64,000 nt of DNA from Bacteroidales bacterium (GCA_030611105.1 JAUWQL010000004.1:1-64000), one strand, 5' to 3'. Counted from the stretch's first letter, positions 9,066 through 18,693 are shown. Made by a program: numbers and translations. Notes: generated by a model from the letters alone, not told the origin.

Positions 9066-10169
9066 ATGAACAGGAATTTACGCTATTTGTTTATTGCTAT
9101 TGGAGTTGGCATTGCCGGCTTTATTTTATGGTATTTTAAATCAATAGTTGCATATATTCTTATTTCTTCGGTATTTACATTAATTGGACGACCAATAGTT
9201 TCATTTTTAAATAAATTACATTACAAAAAACTAAAAATTCCCAATGCTATTTCTGCATTATTAACAGTAGTTCTTTTTTGGACTTTAATCCTCGTATTTT
9301 TCAGGGTATTTATTCCTTTAATTGCGAATCAGGCAAGCGAACTTTCTGGTATTGATGCGGAGTCCGTTATGAGTAATTTGCAGGGGCCAATAGATAAAAC
9401 AGAAGCTTTATTTGTTAAATACAATTTAAATTCAAACAATAATCAGTCGATGGATCAGTATTTAACAGAGAAAGTTATGTCCGTTTTAAACGTTTCGGTT
9501 TTATCAAACTTTTTTGGTTCTATCGCTGGTATTTTGGGAAATATATTTATTGCAGCATTTGCTATTTCATTTATTACATTTTTCTTTTTAAAAGATAGAG
9601 GTTTGTTAAATGATGGAATATTATTATTTGTGCCTGATAAATATCTTGAAAAAGCAGAGCATATTTTAATGTCTGTGAAAAAGTTATTAACAAGGTATTT
9701 TATTGGAATAATTGTACAAATCAGCGGTATTATTACACTGGTATCCATTGGATTAACAATTGTCGGGATTGATTTCTCGGATGCTTTGGTAATTGGTCTT
9801 GTTGTTGGGCTTTTTAATATAATACCGTATTTAGGTCCGGTAATAGGCGCAATACTTGGATTAGTGCTGGGTTTAGCTACAAATATTGACTTAGCATTTT
9901 ACTCAGAATTATTACCTTTATTAGGTTATATGAGCATCGTTTTTATTATTGTTCAGGTGATTGATAATGTTGTTTTTCAGCCGTTTATATATTCGAGTAG
10001 TGTTAATGCTCATCCTTTAGAGATATTTTTAGTAATAATAATGGCCGGAAGTTTATTCGGAATAACAGGTATGATACTTGCTATCCCAAGCTACACGATT
10101 TTAAGGGTTATAGCAAAGGAATTTTTCAATAATTTAAAGGTGGTTAAAAAATTAACCGAAAAATTTTAA
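9066..10169 (+). CDS. AI-2E family transporter (PerM-like)
   Basis: Multi-TM protein with the AI-2E transporter C-terminus: GLFNIIPYLGPVIGAILGLVLGL, NVVFQPFIYSSSVNAHPLEIFLVIIMAGSLFGITGMILAIP. Confidence 0.9.
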   Translation: MNRNLRYLFIAIGVGIAGFILWYFKSIVAYILISSVFTLIGRPIVSFLNKLHYKKLKIPNAISALLTVVLFWTLILVFFRVFIPLIANQASELSGIDAESVMSNLQGPIDKTEALFVKYNLNSNNNQSMDQYLTEKVMSVLNVSVLSNFFGSIAGILGNIFIAAFAISFITFFFLKDRGLLNDGILLFVPDKYLEKAEHILMSVKKLLTRYFIGIIVQISGIITLVSIGLTIVGIDFSDALVIGLVVGLFNIIPYLGPVIGAILGLVLGLATNIDLAFYSELLPLLGYMSIVFIIVQVIDNVVFQPFIYSSSVNAHPLEIFLVIIMAGSLFGITGMILAIPSYTILRVIAKEFFNNLKVVKKLTEKF

Positions 10170-10198
10170 GATAATAAAGTGGTATTTTATATATTTAC

Positions 10199-10846
10199 GT
10201 GTCTAAATGTAAATTAATGGGTAGAATTAAAGTTTTTATTTACTTCATATTTTTCTTAATTGCAAATAGTGCATTTGCTCAGGTTGATACAATTACTTTC
10301 CGGTTTGTACCGGATGTAGCAACATATAGAATTAGATGTCAAGCTCAAAAAGTTAATGTAGTCTCAGGCGATACCACTTTCACAGACTTTCAAATTGCAG
10401 ATACTGTTAATGGCGCATACACATTTGATTGGGGAGGAACAAAGAATCCAAATGTAGATGAAATACCATTAGTAACTTATGAGTTTGATGGACCAGGAGT
10501 ATATTCTTTTACTCTCTCTGTTTATGAGGACGCTTCAGGAAAAACTTTCATAGAAACTAAATCATTTGAGATTCGTGATTTAATTAGAGTCCCTAATGTT
10601 TTTACTCCTAATGGAGATGGTGAAAATGATCTTTTTGTGGTAAATTCAAACGGCATTGTTCCACTCGATATTTCAATTTATAGTCGTACAGGTACATTGG
10701 TTTATAGTGCAAGAGCTCCGATAATTATTTGGGATGGAAGAAATTCATCAGGATCAGAACTAAGCGAAGGAGTATATTTCTACATCTTAAAATCTGATGA
10801 TCCTGCGGTCCTTGATCAAAACGGATTTCTGCATTTGTACAGATAA
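10199..10846 (+). CDS. secreted protein with T9SS type B (gliding-motility-associated) C-terminal domain
   Basis: Signal peptide, then PNVFTPNGDGENDLFVVNSNGI...ISIYSRTGTLVYSA...WDGRNSSGSELSEGVYFYIL. The start may be the ATG at 10217. Confidence 0.85.
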   Translation: MSKCKLMGRIKVFIYFIFFLIANSAFAQVDTITFRFVPDVATYRIRCQAQKVNVVSGDTTFTDFQIADTVNGAYTFDWGGTKNPNVDEIPLVTYEFDGPGVYSFTLSVYEDASGKTFIETKSFEIRDLIRVPNVFTPNGDGENDLFVVNSNGIVPLDISIYSRTGTLVYSARAPIIIWDGRNSSGSELSEGVYFYILKSDDPAVLDQNGFLHLYR

Positions 10847-10987
10847 TCACCCAAATTAATTTAATCATTATACTATTTATACAGCAATATGACAAATTGT
10901 TGTCATACATGCTTATACGACTATTTGTAGTTTAAAATGGCTTGATATTGGGAAATGCGTACCGTATTACTTTTTTTAAATTTTCAT

Positions 10988-10995
10988 TATCTTTG
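10988..10995 (+). promoter_or_regulatory. TAnnTTTG -7 promoter box of the DUF4492-cydAB operon
   Basis: TATCTTTG about 18 nt upstream of the ATG at 11014. Confidence 0.35.
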
Positions 10996-11013
10996 GTTAA
11001 TAAATCTCATTTA

Positions 11014-11235
11014 ATGAAAAAAGGAAACATCTTTAAAAGAATATTTCTATTTTATTACGAAGGTTTTAAAAATATGACAGTTGGTAAAAGGCTTTGGTTT
11101 ATTATCATAATAAAACTTTTTATCATGTTTGCCATTTTAAAGATATTCTTTTTTAAAGATTTCTTAAATAATAAGTTTGATACTGAAGAAGAAAAAGGGA
11201 ATTATGTAATTGAGCAATTAACTAAGGGCTTGTAA
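11014..11235 (+). CDS. DUF4492-like small membrane protein preceding cydA
   Basis: MKKGNIFKRIFLFYYEGFKNMTVGKRLWFIIIIKLFIMFAILKIFFF...; position and pattern match DUF4492 proteins next to cydAB in Bacteroidota. The listed ORF start (10942) is probably too early. Confidence 0.75.
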   Translation: MKKGNIFKRIFLFYYEGFKNMTVGKRLWFIIIIKLFIMFAILKIFFFKDFLNNKFDTEEEKGNYVIEQLTKGL

Positions 11236-11386
11236 AGAAATAAAGTGGACAAAATTCATAAAGTTATTTTGTGCTATAACAAGGCGTAAAAGTTGCGAAT
11301 AGCCACAGTTTATTTAATAACTTTTACAACGCAGTTATAGTGCAAAAGAATAAGTGAAGATGTTCAGTTTATTTCTTTACAAGCCC
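11226..11386. mobile_element. MITE-like palindromic element (161 bp) with TAA target duplication
   Basis: GGGCTTGTAAAGAAATAAA (11226-11244) and its perfect reverse complement TTTATTTCTTTACAAGCCC (11368-11386); inner arms also pair imperfectly (TTTTGTGCTATAAC vs TTTTGCACTATAAC); flanked by TAA at 11223-11225 and 11387-11389. Confidence 0.75.
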
Positions 11387-11406
11387 TAACCCTAAAAATA
11401 CAAACA

Positions 11407-12972
11407 ATGATTGAACATCTTGATTTAGCCCTGGTCAATTGGTCGAGGGCGCAATTTGCACTTACAGCACTGTATCATTGGCTATTTGTTCCGCTTACTT
11501 TGGGGATTACATTTATTATAGCCTTTATGGAAACTCTGTATGTTAAAACAGGTGATCCGGAATGGAAAAAAATAACGAAGTTCTGGATGACACTGTTTGG
11601 TATTAACTTTGCCATTGGTGTTTCAACAGGTATTATTCTCGAGTTTGAATTTGGAACTAACTGGTCTAATTATTCCTGGTTTGTTGGGGATATTTTCGGA
11701 GCTCCTTTGGCAATAGAGGGTATTATGGCATTTTTTATGGAATCTACTTTTATTGCCATCATGTTTTTTGGCTGGAACAAAGTAAGTAAGAAATTTCATT
11801 TACTCTCAACCTGGTTGGTAGCTATAGGGTCTAATTTATCTGCATTATGGATTTTAATTGCTAATGGATGGATGCAATATCCTGTAGGGATGCATTTTAA
11901 TCCTGATACAGCCCGAAACGAAATGCTTGACTTCTGGGAGGTGTTTTTATCTCCGATAGGAATAAACAAGTTTTTACATACCATTACTTCTTCTTATGTA
12001 TTAGCATCGGTTTTTGTTATTGGTGTTAGTGCCAGGTTTTTATTAAAAGGAAGAGAGCAATTATTAGCTAAACGAAGTATCATAATAGCTACTATTTTTG
12101 GTTTAGTAAGTAGCATGTTTCTTATTTATACCGGCGACGGTTCTGCTTACCAGGTTGCCCAAAAACAACCGATGAAACTTGCTGCTATGGAAGGATTATA
12201 TGAAGGATCTGAAGGAGCCGGTCTTATTCTGCTTGGTATGCCAACTCCGGGAAAAGAAATTAATGATGGAAAAGACGATTATGTTTTTAAGTTTGAGATT
12301 CCAAAACTTCTTTCATTTCTTGGTTACAGAAATGCAGATGCATTTGTGCCCGGTGTAAAAGATATAGTTGAAGGAGGATTCGAATACGAAGATAAAAACG
12401 GAGAAACTCAGATTGCATTATCCGCTCTGGAAAAAATTGAGAAGGGTAAATTGGCAATTAATGCATTATCTGATTATAAGAAAGCTAAAGAATCAGAAGA
12501 TGTGGTTAAACAAGAAGAATATTTAAAAATTTTCAGAGAAAACTTTAAATATTTTGGATATGGATTTTTAAATGATCCTAAGAGTATTATTCCTAATGTT
12601 CCGATAACATTTTATAGTTTTCACATAATGGTTGCTCTGGGATTTTGGTTTATTCTGCTCTTTGCACTCGTATTATTTTTTATTTTAAAAGATAAACTGA
12701 TAGGGAAAAGATGGCTTTTACGTTTGGCAATAATTACTGTTCCTCTGGCTTTTATTGCTTCATTATCAGGGTGGATTGTTGCAGAGGTTGGTCGTCAGCC
12801 ATGGACCATTCAGGATCTTTTGCCTACTGTTGCTTCAGTTTCACAGATTGATGCAAGTGCTGTTCAAATAACTTTTTGGTTGTTTACTTTGGTGTTTACA
12901 GCATTACTAATTGCTGAGCTGAAGATTATGTTTAAGCAAATAAAAATCGGACCTAAAGAAGGAGGACATTAA
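11407..12972 (+). CDS. cydA: cytochrome bd ubiquinol oxidase subunit I
   Basis: CydA: WSRAQFALTALYHWLFVPLTLGI, FGINFAIGVSTGIILEFEFGTNWSNYSWFVGDIFGAPLAIEG, GWIVAEVGRQPWTIQDLLPT. Confidence 0.98.
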   Translation: MIEHLDLALVNWSRAQFALTALYHWLFVPLTLGITFIIAFMETLYVKTGDPEWKKITKFWMTLFGINFAIGVSTGIILEFEFGTNWSNYSWFVGDIFGAPLAIEGIMAFFMESTFIAIMFFGWNKVSKKFHLLSTWLVAIGSNLSALWILIANGWMQYPVGMHFNPDTARNEMLDFWEVFLSPIGINKFLHTITSSYVLASVFVIGVSARFLLKGREQLLAKRSIIIATIFGLVSSMFLIYTGDGSAYQVAQKQPMKLAAMEGLYEGSEGAGLILLGMPTPGKEINDGKDDYVFKFEIPKLLSFLGYRNADAFVPGVKDIVEGGFEYEDKNGETQIALSALEKIEKGKLAINALSDYKKAKESEDVVKQEEYLKIFRENFKYFGYGFLNDPKSIIPNVPITFYSFHIMVALGFWFILLFALVLFFILKDKLIGKRWLLRLAIITVPLAFIASLSGWIVAEVGRQPWTIQDLLPTVASVSQIDASAVQITFWLFTLVFTALLIAELKIMFKQIKIGPKEGGH

Positions 12973-12973
12973 A

Positions 12974-14104
12974 ATGTTTGAAAGTTTATCACATTTAGCA
13001 TTACAACAATATTGGTGGGTAATTATCTCACTATTAGGGGCTATATTAGTTTTCTTATTATTTGTTCAGGGTGGTCAAACACTGATTTACACTTTAGGAA
13101 AAACAGATATGGAACGTCGTCTCCTGATAAACTCATTAGGTCGAAAATGGGAATTTACATTTAGTACTCTGGTAACATTTGGAGGAGCATTTTTTGCATC
13201 TTTTCCATTGTTTTATGCCACAAGTTTTGGAGGAGCATACTGGGTTTGGATGTTAATCCTTTTTGCTTTCATTATTCAGGCTGTTTCGTATGAATTTAGA
13301 TCAAAGCCAAATAATTTTTTAGGAGCAAAAACATACGAGGTTTTTCTTTTTATAAACGGAGTATTGGGAACAATTTTATTGGGAATAGTTGTAGCAACAT
13401 TTTTTACGGGTTCCGAATTCTCGGTAAATGAAATGAATTTCTCAAAATGGGAAGGTGCTGCAATGGGACTTGAGTTAGTGTTAAATCCTCATAATCTTTC
13501 ATTAGGATTAGCTATATTCTTTCTGGCCAGAGTTCTTGCTATCCTTTATTTTATGAATAATATTGATGATGAGAATATCTTTAGCAGATCGAAAAAGCAG
13601 TTAATTTATAATGCAATTCCTTTTCTTGTATTCTTTTTAGTTTTTGTAATCTGGTTAATGTTTATCGATGGTTTTGCTTATGATCCTGTAAGTAAAAAAG
13701 TTTCATACGAATCCTATAAGTATCTGCATAACTTTTTACAAATGCCATTGGTATTGATCATATTCTTATTAGGAGTTGTTCTAGTTTTACTTGGAATTGG
13801 TAAATCGATATTCACAATTTGCACAAAAGGTATTTGGGTTGCCGGAGCAGGAACAATAATGACTGTTTTAGCTTTGTTTTTATTAGCAGGATTTAATAAT
13901 ACAGCATTTTATCCATCAACATTTGATTTGCAGAGTTCACTTACCATTGAAAATGCATCATCGAGTAAATATACGCTTAAAGTTATGGGCTATGTTTCTT
14001 TAATGGTGCCATTTGTGATTGCTTATATTTGGTATACCTGGAGGTTAATGAATAATAAAAAGATTGATGCAGATGAAATGAATGAAGATATTCACATTTA
14101 TTAA
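12974..14104 (+). CDS. cydB: cytochrome bd ubiquinol oxidase subunit II
   Basis: CydB N-terminus WWVIISLLGAILVFLLFVQGGQTL; multi-TM; directly follows cydA. Confidence 0.96.
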   Translation: MFESLSHLALQQYWWVIISLLGAILVFLLFVQGGQTLIYTLGKTDMERRLLINSLGRKWEFTFSTLVTFGGAFFASFPLFYATSFGGAYWVWMLILFAFIIQAVSYEFRSKPNNFLGAKTYEVFLFINGVLGTILLGIVVATFFTGSEFSVNEMNFSKWEGAAMGLELVLNPHNLSLGLAIFFLARVLAILYFMNNIDDENIFSRSKKQLIYNAIPFLVFFLVFVIWLMFIDGFAYDPVSKKVSYESYKYLHNFLQMPLVLIIFLLGVVLVLLGIGKSIFTICTKGIWVAGAGTIMTVLALFLLAGFNNTAFYPSTFDLQSSLTIENASSSKYTLKVMGYVSLMVPFVIAYIWYTWRLMNNKKIDADEMNEDIHIY

Positions 14105-14161
14105 GAACCACTGAATAAATATAAAATAACTTGGAACTCGAAACTTTTTAAATTTAAACTA

Positions 14162-14269
14162 ATGAATATGTATTTAACAGAAATAATATGGTTAATTGTT
14201 TGGCCGGTTCTGATTTGGATAAGCTATAAGCTTTCAGCTTTTGCTGTAAAAAAGTACGAAGAAAAATAA
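14162..14269 (+). CDS. 35-aa single-TM protein downstream of cydB (CydX/CydS-like candidate)
   Basis: MNMYLTEIIWLIVWPVLIWISYKLSAFAVKKYEEK*; one hydrophobic helix with a basic C-terminal side; between cydB and the operon terminator. Too short for the ORF track. Confidence 0.65.
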   Translation: MNMYLTEIIWLIVWPVLIWISYKLSAFAVKKYEEK

Positions 14270-14291
14270 AATTTATTAAGTGTATAAGATA

Positions 14292-14325
14292 AACCTGTTC
14301 TTAATTTTAAGGGCAGGTTGTTTTA
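14292..14325 (+). terminator. rho-independent terminator of the cyd operon
   Basis: AACCTGTTCTTAA / TTAAGGGCAGGTT stem (two G-U pairs) followed by GTTTTATTT. Confidence 0.7.
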
Positions 14326-14394
14326 TTTAAATTGGGTTCCTCAAATAAAAACTGTTACTTTTATTTTTTTAATTAAATCAATCCTTATTAATTT

Positions 14395-15342
14395 ATGAAA
14401 TACAAAATCAATTTATTTTTAGTTATTATAATTATTATAACCTTAATATCTTGTGAAGAGAGCGAAATAGGAATAAAGAAAAATTCACATAGAATTAAAG
14501 AAATTATTAAGCAAAGGGTCTCGAGTAGTGCTGTAGATGAAAAAACATTATTTACTTATAATGAAGAAAAAATTGTTAAAATAGAGTACCTGTATAAATT
14601 TGAAGAGGAATGGGAATTGATGGAGTTTGATTCAATTGTGTACACGGATAATAAGATTATTATCACACATTATTATGAGGTATCTGATGGGCCAGCCATT
14701 TCAGAAAAGGAAGAACTTATTATTAGAGATAATAAAATAATCGAAGCAACTCTATTTTATTATTCTCAATCATTTGAACCTACAGATAAAGTTGTTTATG
14801 GATATGAAGGCAAAAATGTAGTAAAAGCGGAATATTTTAGTTACCATAATGAAAATTGGGTATTGCGAGATAAAGATGAACTAAGCTATGATGATAACTT
14901 AGTTATTGAATATTGTAGTTATACAATAGATTATGAAGGGAACTCATATCTTGATTATAAAGAAATTTTTAGTTATGAAAATAAAAGATTGGTTGAATGG
15001 TATCGGTCTTACCCAACAGATTCTGAAAATTGGATAAATAGTTTGAAATTTGAATATTTGTATCAAGGAAATTTACAAATGGAATCTGCAATTTATGACT
15101 TTGTAGATAATGAATGGGTATATGATTATTCGTTTTATTACAATTACAATGAATTTGATTATTTAGAAAAAGAAGAGCTAGTAACAACCACTAAAACTTA
15201 TACTTATGAGAAGGGTCATGGAAATTATAGCTTATTCATCATAACTCCAGTATATAGAAGGTATAATTTACCTAGTCCAAAAAGTGATAATGATGATAAT
15301 AAATACAAAGAAAGCTTTTATCATTATATTTATTTATTTTAA
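14395..15342 (+). CDS. hypothetical repeat-containing lipoprotein
   Basis: Lipobox LVIIIIITLISCEE; degenerate ~45-aa repeats (Y..N.....Y.YH.ENW......Y). Confidence 0.6.
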   Translation: MKYKINLFLVIIIIITLISCEESEIGIKKNSHRIKEIIKQRVSSSAVDEKTLFTYNEEKIVKIEYLYKFEEEWELMEFDSIVYTDNKIIITHYYEVSDGPAISEKEELIIRDNKIIEATLFYYSQSFEPTDKVVYGYEGKNVVKAEYFSYHNENWVLRDKDELSYDDNLVIEYCSYTIDYEGNSYLDYKEIFSYENKRLVEWYRSYPTDSENWINSLKFEYLYQGNLQMESAIYDFVDNEWVYDYSFYYNYNEFDYLEKEELVTTTKTYTYEKGHGNYSLFIITPVYRRYNLPSPKSDNDDNKYKESFYHYIYLF

Positions 15343-16454
15343 TGGCCAAACTCAAAAGTATATCAAAACTAAATAAGTGGTTCGATGGTTTAAACGAACC
15401 ATTAATCATTGCAGGCCCGTGTAGTGCAGAATCAGAAGAACAAGTTATGCAAACCGCTAAAGAAATTGCTGCTTTGGGGAAGGTGAAAGTATTTCGATCG
15501 GGTATTTGGAAACCACGTACTCGCCCGGGAAATTTTGAAGGTGTTGGCGAAGAAGGATTACAATGGTTGCAACAAGTAAAAAAGGAAACAGGACTTTTAA
15601 CAACAGTAGAAGTTGCAAATCCTGAGCATGTCGATTTAGCTATTAAATACAATATTGATATACTTTGGATTGGTGCCAGAACAACTTCTAATCCTTTCTC
15701 TGTTCAGGAGTTAGCCGATCACTTAAAAGGATATGATAAACCGGTAATGGTTAAGAATCCTATTAACCCTGATGTTAACCTTTGGGTAGGGGCATTGGAG
15801 CGATTTCACAAAGCAGGCATTAATAAATTAGCTGCTGTTCATCGCGGATTTTACCCTTTTGAAGCTACTTCGTTGCGCAATATTCCAAAATGGGAAGTAC
15901 CGATTGAACTAAAAAGTATATGTCATGATTTGCCAATAATATGTGATCCAAGCCATATTGCAGGTAATACAGAATTCATTGCAGAAATAGCACAAAAGGC
16001 TATTGATATGAACATGGATGGTTTAATGATAGAAACACATTATAATCCAACGCTTGCTTTAAGTGATATGAATCAGCAGTTAACTCCACAACAACTGGGG
16101 AATCTTCTGGATAATCTGATTTTTAGAACAGCAACAACAAAAGATGAAGATTTTGCTGATATCCTGGACACACTGCGCAATCAAATTGATTCTATTGATC
16201 AGCAAATGCTTGAACTATTATCTCAAAGGATGAATATAGTGGAGGAAATTGGTAAATATAAAAGCAAAAATGAGGTTACTATACTACAGCTTCGTCGTTG
16301 GGAGAAGATACTGTCTACAAGATTAAAACTAGGGAAGAGCTTAGGACTATCAGAAGATTTTGTAAAAAATTTACTCCAACTTGTACACAAAGAATCTATT
16401 CAACGACAAACCGAAGTAATGAAGAAGCTTACTTCTTCAAAAAAGAAAGAATAA
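15342..16454 (+). CDS. bifunctional 3-deoxy-7-phosphoheptulonate synthase / chorismate mutase type II
   Basis: DAHP synthase (IIAGPCSAESEEQV, FRSGIWKPRTRPGNFEGVG, CDPSHIAGN) fused to chorismate mutase (LRNQIDSIDQQMLELLSQRMNIVEEIGKYK). Confidence 0.95.
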   Translation: MAKLKSISKLNKWFDGLNEPLIIAGPCSAESEEQVMQTAKEIAALGKVKVFRSGIWKPRTRPGNFEGVGEEGLQWLQQVKKETGLLTTVEVANPEHVDLAIKYNIDILWIGARTTSNPFSVQELADHLKGYDKPVMVKNPINPDVNLWVGALERFHKAGINKLAAVHRGFYPFEATSLRNIPKWEVPIELKSICHDLPIICDPSHIAGNTEFIAEIAQKAIDMNMDGLMIETHYNPTLALSDMNQQLTPQQLGNLLDNLIFRTATTKDEDFADILDTLRNQIDSIDQQMLELLSQRMNIVEEIGKYKSKNEVTILQLRRWEKILSTRLKLGKSLGLSEDFVKNLLQLVHKESIQRQTEVMKKLTSSKKKE

Positions 16455-16465
16455 ATAAATTTTTA

Positions 16466-16720
16466 CTATTTTACTTCCTTAAGAGTATAATCAAATCCTT
16501 CCATAATCGGATTCGATAATATTTTATTACAAGCTTCATTAACTCTTTCCATTGCAATTTCTTTACTCGCTGCTTCAATTTCCAAAGTAATATGTTTACC
16601 TATTCGAACATTCGAAACTTCGGTAAAACCAATATTTTTCATACTATTAGTTACAGCTTTTCCCTGAGGATCTAATAAAGCTTTTAGAGGCATTACGTTT
16701 ATTTCTGCAATAAATTTCAT
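16466..16720 (-). CDS. purS: phosphoribosylformylglycinamidine synthase subunit PurS
   Basis: 84 aa; MKFIAEINVMPLKALLDPQGKAVTNSMKNIGFTEVSNVRIGKHITLEIEA fits PurS. Confidence 0.88.
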   Translation of the reverse strand: MKFIAEINVMPLKALLDPQGKAVTNSMKNIGFTEVSNVRIGKHITLEIEAASKEIAMERVNEACNKILSNPIMEGFDYTLKEVK

Positions 16721-16731
16721 ATTGTTAATAA

Positions 16732-17481
16732 TTAATCAATGTTAAAAATCCAGTTGTTAATAGCTGATAATAAAATATATAATATAATAATAATAGGAAT
16801 GGCTATCGTATGCAATGATATTAATAAAATCACAGATAACACAATAAAAATATATCGAATTTTATTTCCTTGAAAACCTAAATTTTTAAATTTTAACGAA
16901 AACATTGGGAATTCTGCAACAAGTAATAAAGAAAATATAATTACTAAAACTGATAATACATATTTGTTTTTCAAAATTGTAAGTAAAAGATCATTTGTGG
17001 TAATTATACTAACTAAATAGAGTGATACAAAAAATATTGCATTTGCAGGAACGGCTAGTCCAATAAAATTTTCCGTTTGCCTTTCGTCTACATTGAATTT
17101 TGCTAATCTTACTCCCGAAAGAATTGCAACAAAAAACGGGATTAATAAAAATAGAATTTCAGTTATTGTTAGATTTTCAATTGGAGGTAAGTGAACTGTT
17201 TTGAACAGAGAAATTTTCATCAGATGGAAAATAATAACTGAAGGAGCAATACCAAAGCTTACTATATCAGCTAATGAATCTAATTCTTTTCCAACAATAG
17301 AATATGCTTTTAATAATCGAGCAGACATTCCATCCATGAAATCAAAAAAAGCTGCTAAGAATATCATATAAACTGAAAAAAGCATATAACCCTCAAAGGC
17401 CAAGGCAATTGATATGCATCCTGACAATAAATTTAATGAGGTTATGGTATTAGGAATGTGTTTTTTTATTTTAATTAGCAT
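16732..17481 (-). CDS. pssA: CDP-diacylglycerol--serine O-phosphatidyltransferase
   Basis: CDP-alcohol phosphatidyltransferase motif region DFMDGMSARLLKAYSIVGKELDSLADIVSFGIAPS; N-terminus HIPNTITSLNLLSGC. Confidence 0.93.
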   Translation of the reverse strand: MLIKIKKHIPNTITSLNLLSGCISIALAFEGYMLFSVYMIFLAAFFDFMDGMSARLLKAYSIVGKELDSLADIVSFGIAPSVIIFHLMKISLFKTVHLPPIENLTITEILFLLIPFFVAILSGVRLAKFNVDERQTENFIGLAVPANAIFFVSLYLVSIITTNDLLLTILKNKYVLSVLVIIFSLLLVAEFPMFSLKFKNLGFQGNKIRYIFIVLSVILLISLHTIAIPIIIILYILLSAINNWIFNID

Positions 17482-17611
17482 ATTTCTTTTTTGTATTAAT
17501 AACAATAATGTTCACAAAAATAAGTTAAAAAATATAGTTTGATAAATATTTTATTAATTACTAAGTTTATCGACTGAAAATTAGTTAAAGCATACCTGAT
17601 TTATATTAATC

Positions 17612-18688
17612 TTGATGAGGCGAAAAATTTTAATACCAATTTTACTTTGTATAGCTAATCTTACTTATAGCCAAACAGCTAAGTATAGTAATGAGTTTCT
17701 ATCCATTGGTGTTGGAGCAAGATCTTTAAGTATGTCAAATGCTATAGTAGCAAATGTTAACGATGTAACTTCAGGATATTGGAACCCCGCAGGATTAACC
17801 ATGTTACAAAATGATTTTGATGCCGGTTTAATGCATGCAGAGTATTTTGCCGGAATTGCCAAGTATGATTACCTTGCAGGTGCAATGGCTTTGGATACCA
17901 GTAGTTATTTGGGAGTAACAATAATCCGATTTGGTGTTGATGATATACCCAATACCACAGATTTAATTGATGGTGACGGAAATATTGATTATGACAGAAT
18001 TTCACGATTTTCGGCAGCCGATTATGCTTTGTTATTAAGCTATGCCCGAAAAACTAAAATCACGGATTTATCTTACGGAGCTAATGTTAAAATAATTTAT
18101 CGAAGCATAGGAAAATTTGCTCATTCCTGGGGTTTTGGACTTGATCTGGGTTTGCAGTACAAATTGAATGACTGGAGGTTTGGTGCAATGGCTCGTGATA
18201 TAACTTCGACTTTTAATGCATGGAGTTTTAACGAAGATGAATTAATTATTGAAGTTCAGGATTCTGTATTCAATTTTGCCCCGGATAATTCGTTGGAAAT
18301 AACATTGCCAAGATTATTGCTTGGTGTTTCGAGAGAATTTCCAATTTATAACAAGTTTAAAGGATTAGTAGAGATGGATTTGGATTTTACTTTCGATGGT
18401 CAGCGTCATGTGCTAATTGAAGGCGATCCAATTAGTATTGATCCTCACCTTGGAATAGAAATTAATTATAACCAGTTGGCTTTTATCCGGTTTGGAATTG
18501 GAAACTTTCAGCGTGTAGAAGAATTTGAAAATAAAGAATCAATGACTTTTCAGCCAAACTTTGGAATTGGAATTCAGTTTAAAGGTGTAAGTATAGATTA
18601 TGCTTTAACTGATATTGGAGATCAATCCTTGGCACTATATTCTAATGTATTTACTTTAAGATATTCATTTGATAAAAAGAAAAAATAA
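17612..18688 (+). CDS. PorV/PorQ-family outer-membrane protein
   Basis: Signal peptide; KYSNEFLSIGVGARSLSMSNAIVANVNDVTSGYWNPAGLTML is the PorV/PorQ (UPF0164) signature. Confidence 0.85.
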   Translation: MMRRKILIPILLCIANLTYSQTAKYSNEFLSIGVGARSLSMSNAIVANVNDVTSGYWNPAGLTMLQNDFDAGLMHAEYFAGIAKYDYLAGAMALDTSSYLGVTIIRFGVDDIPNTTDLIDGDGNIDYDRISRFSAADYALLLSYARKTKITDLSYGANVKIIYRSIGKFAHSWGFGLDLGLQYKLNDWRFGAMARDITSTFNAWSFNEDELIIEVQDSVFNFAPDNSLEITLPRLLLGVSREFPIYNKFKGLVEMDLDFTFDGQRHVLIEGDPISIDPHLGIEINYNQLAFIRFGIGNFQRVEEFENKESMTFQPNFGIGIQFKGVSIDYALTDIGDQSLALYSNVFTLRYSFDKKKK

Positions 18689-18693
18689 AGTTA

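Noticed and set aside
15272-15652. 126-aa antisense ORF over DAHP synthase
   Set aside because: Overlaps conserved catalytic segments of DAHP synthase on the other strand.
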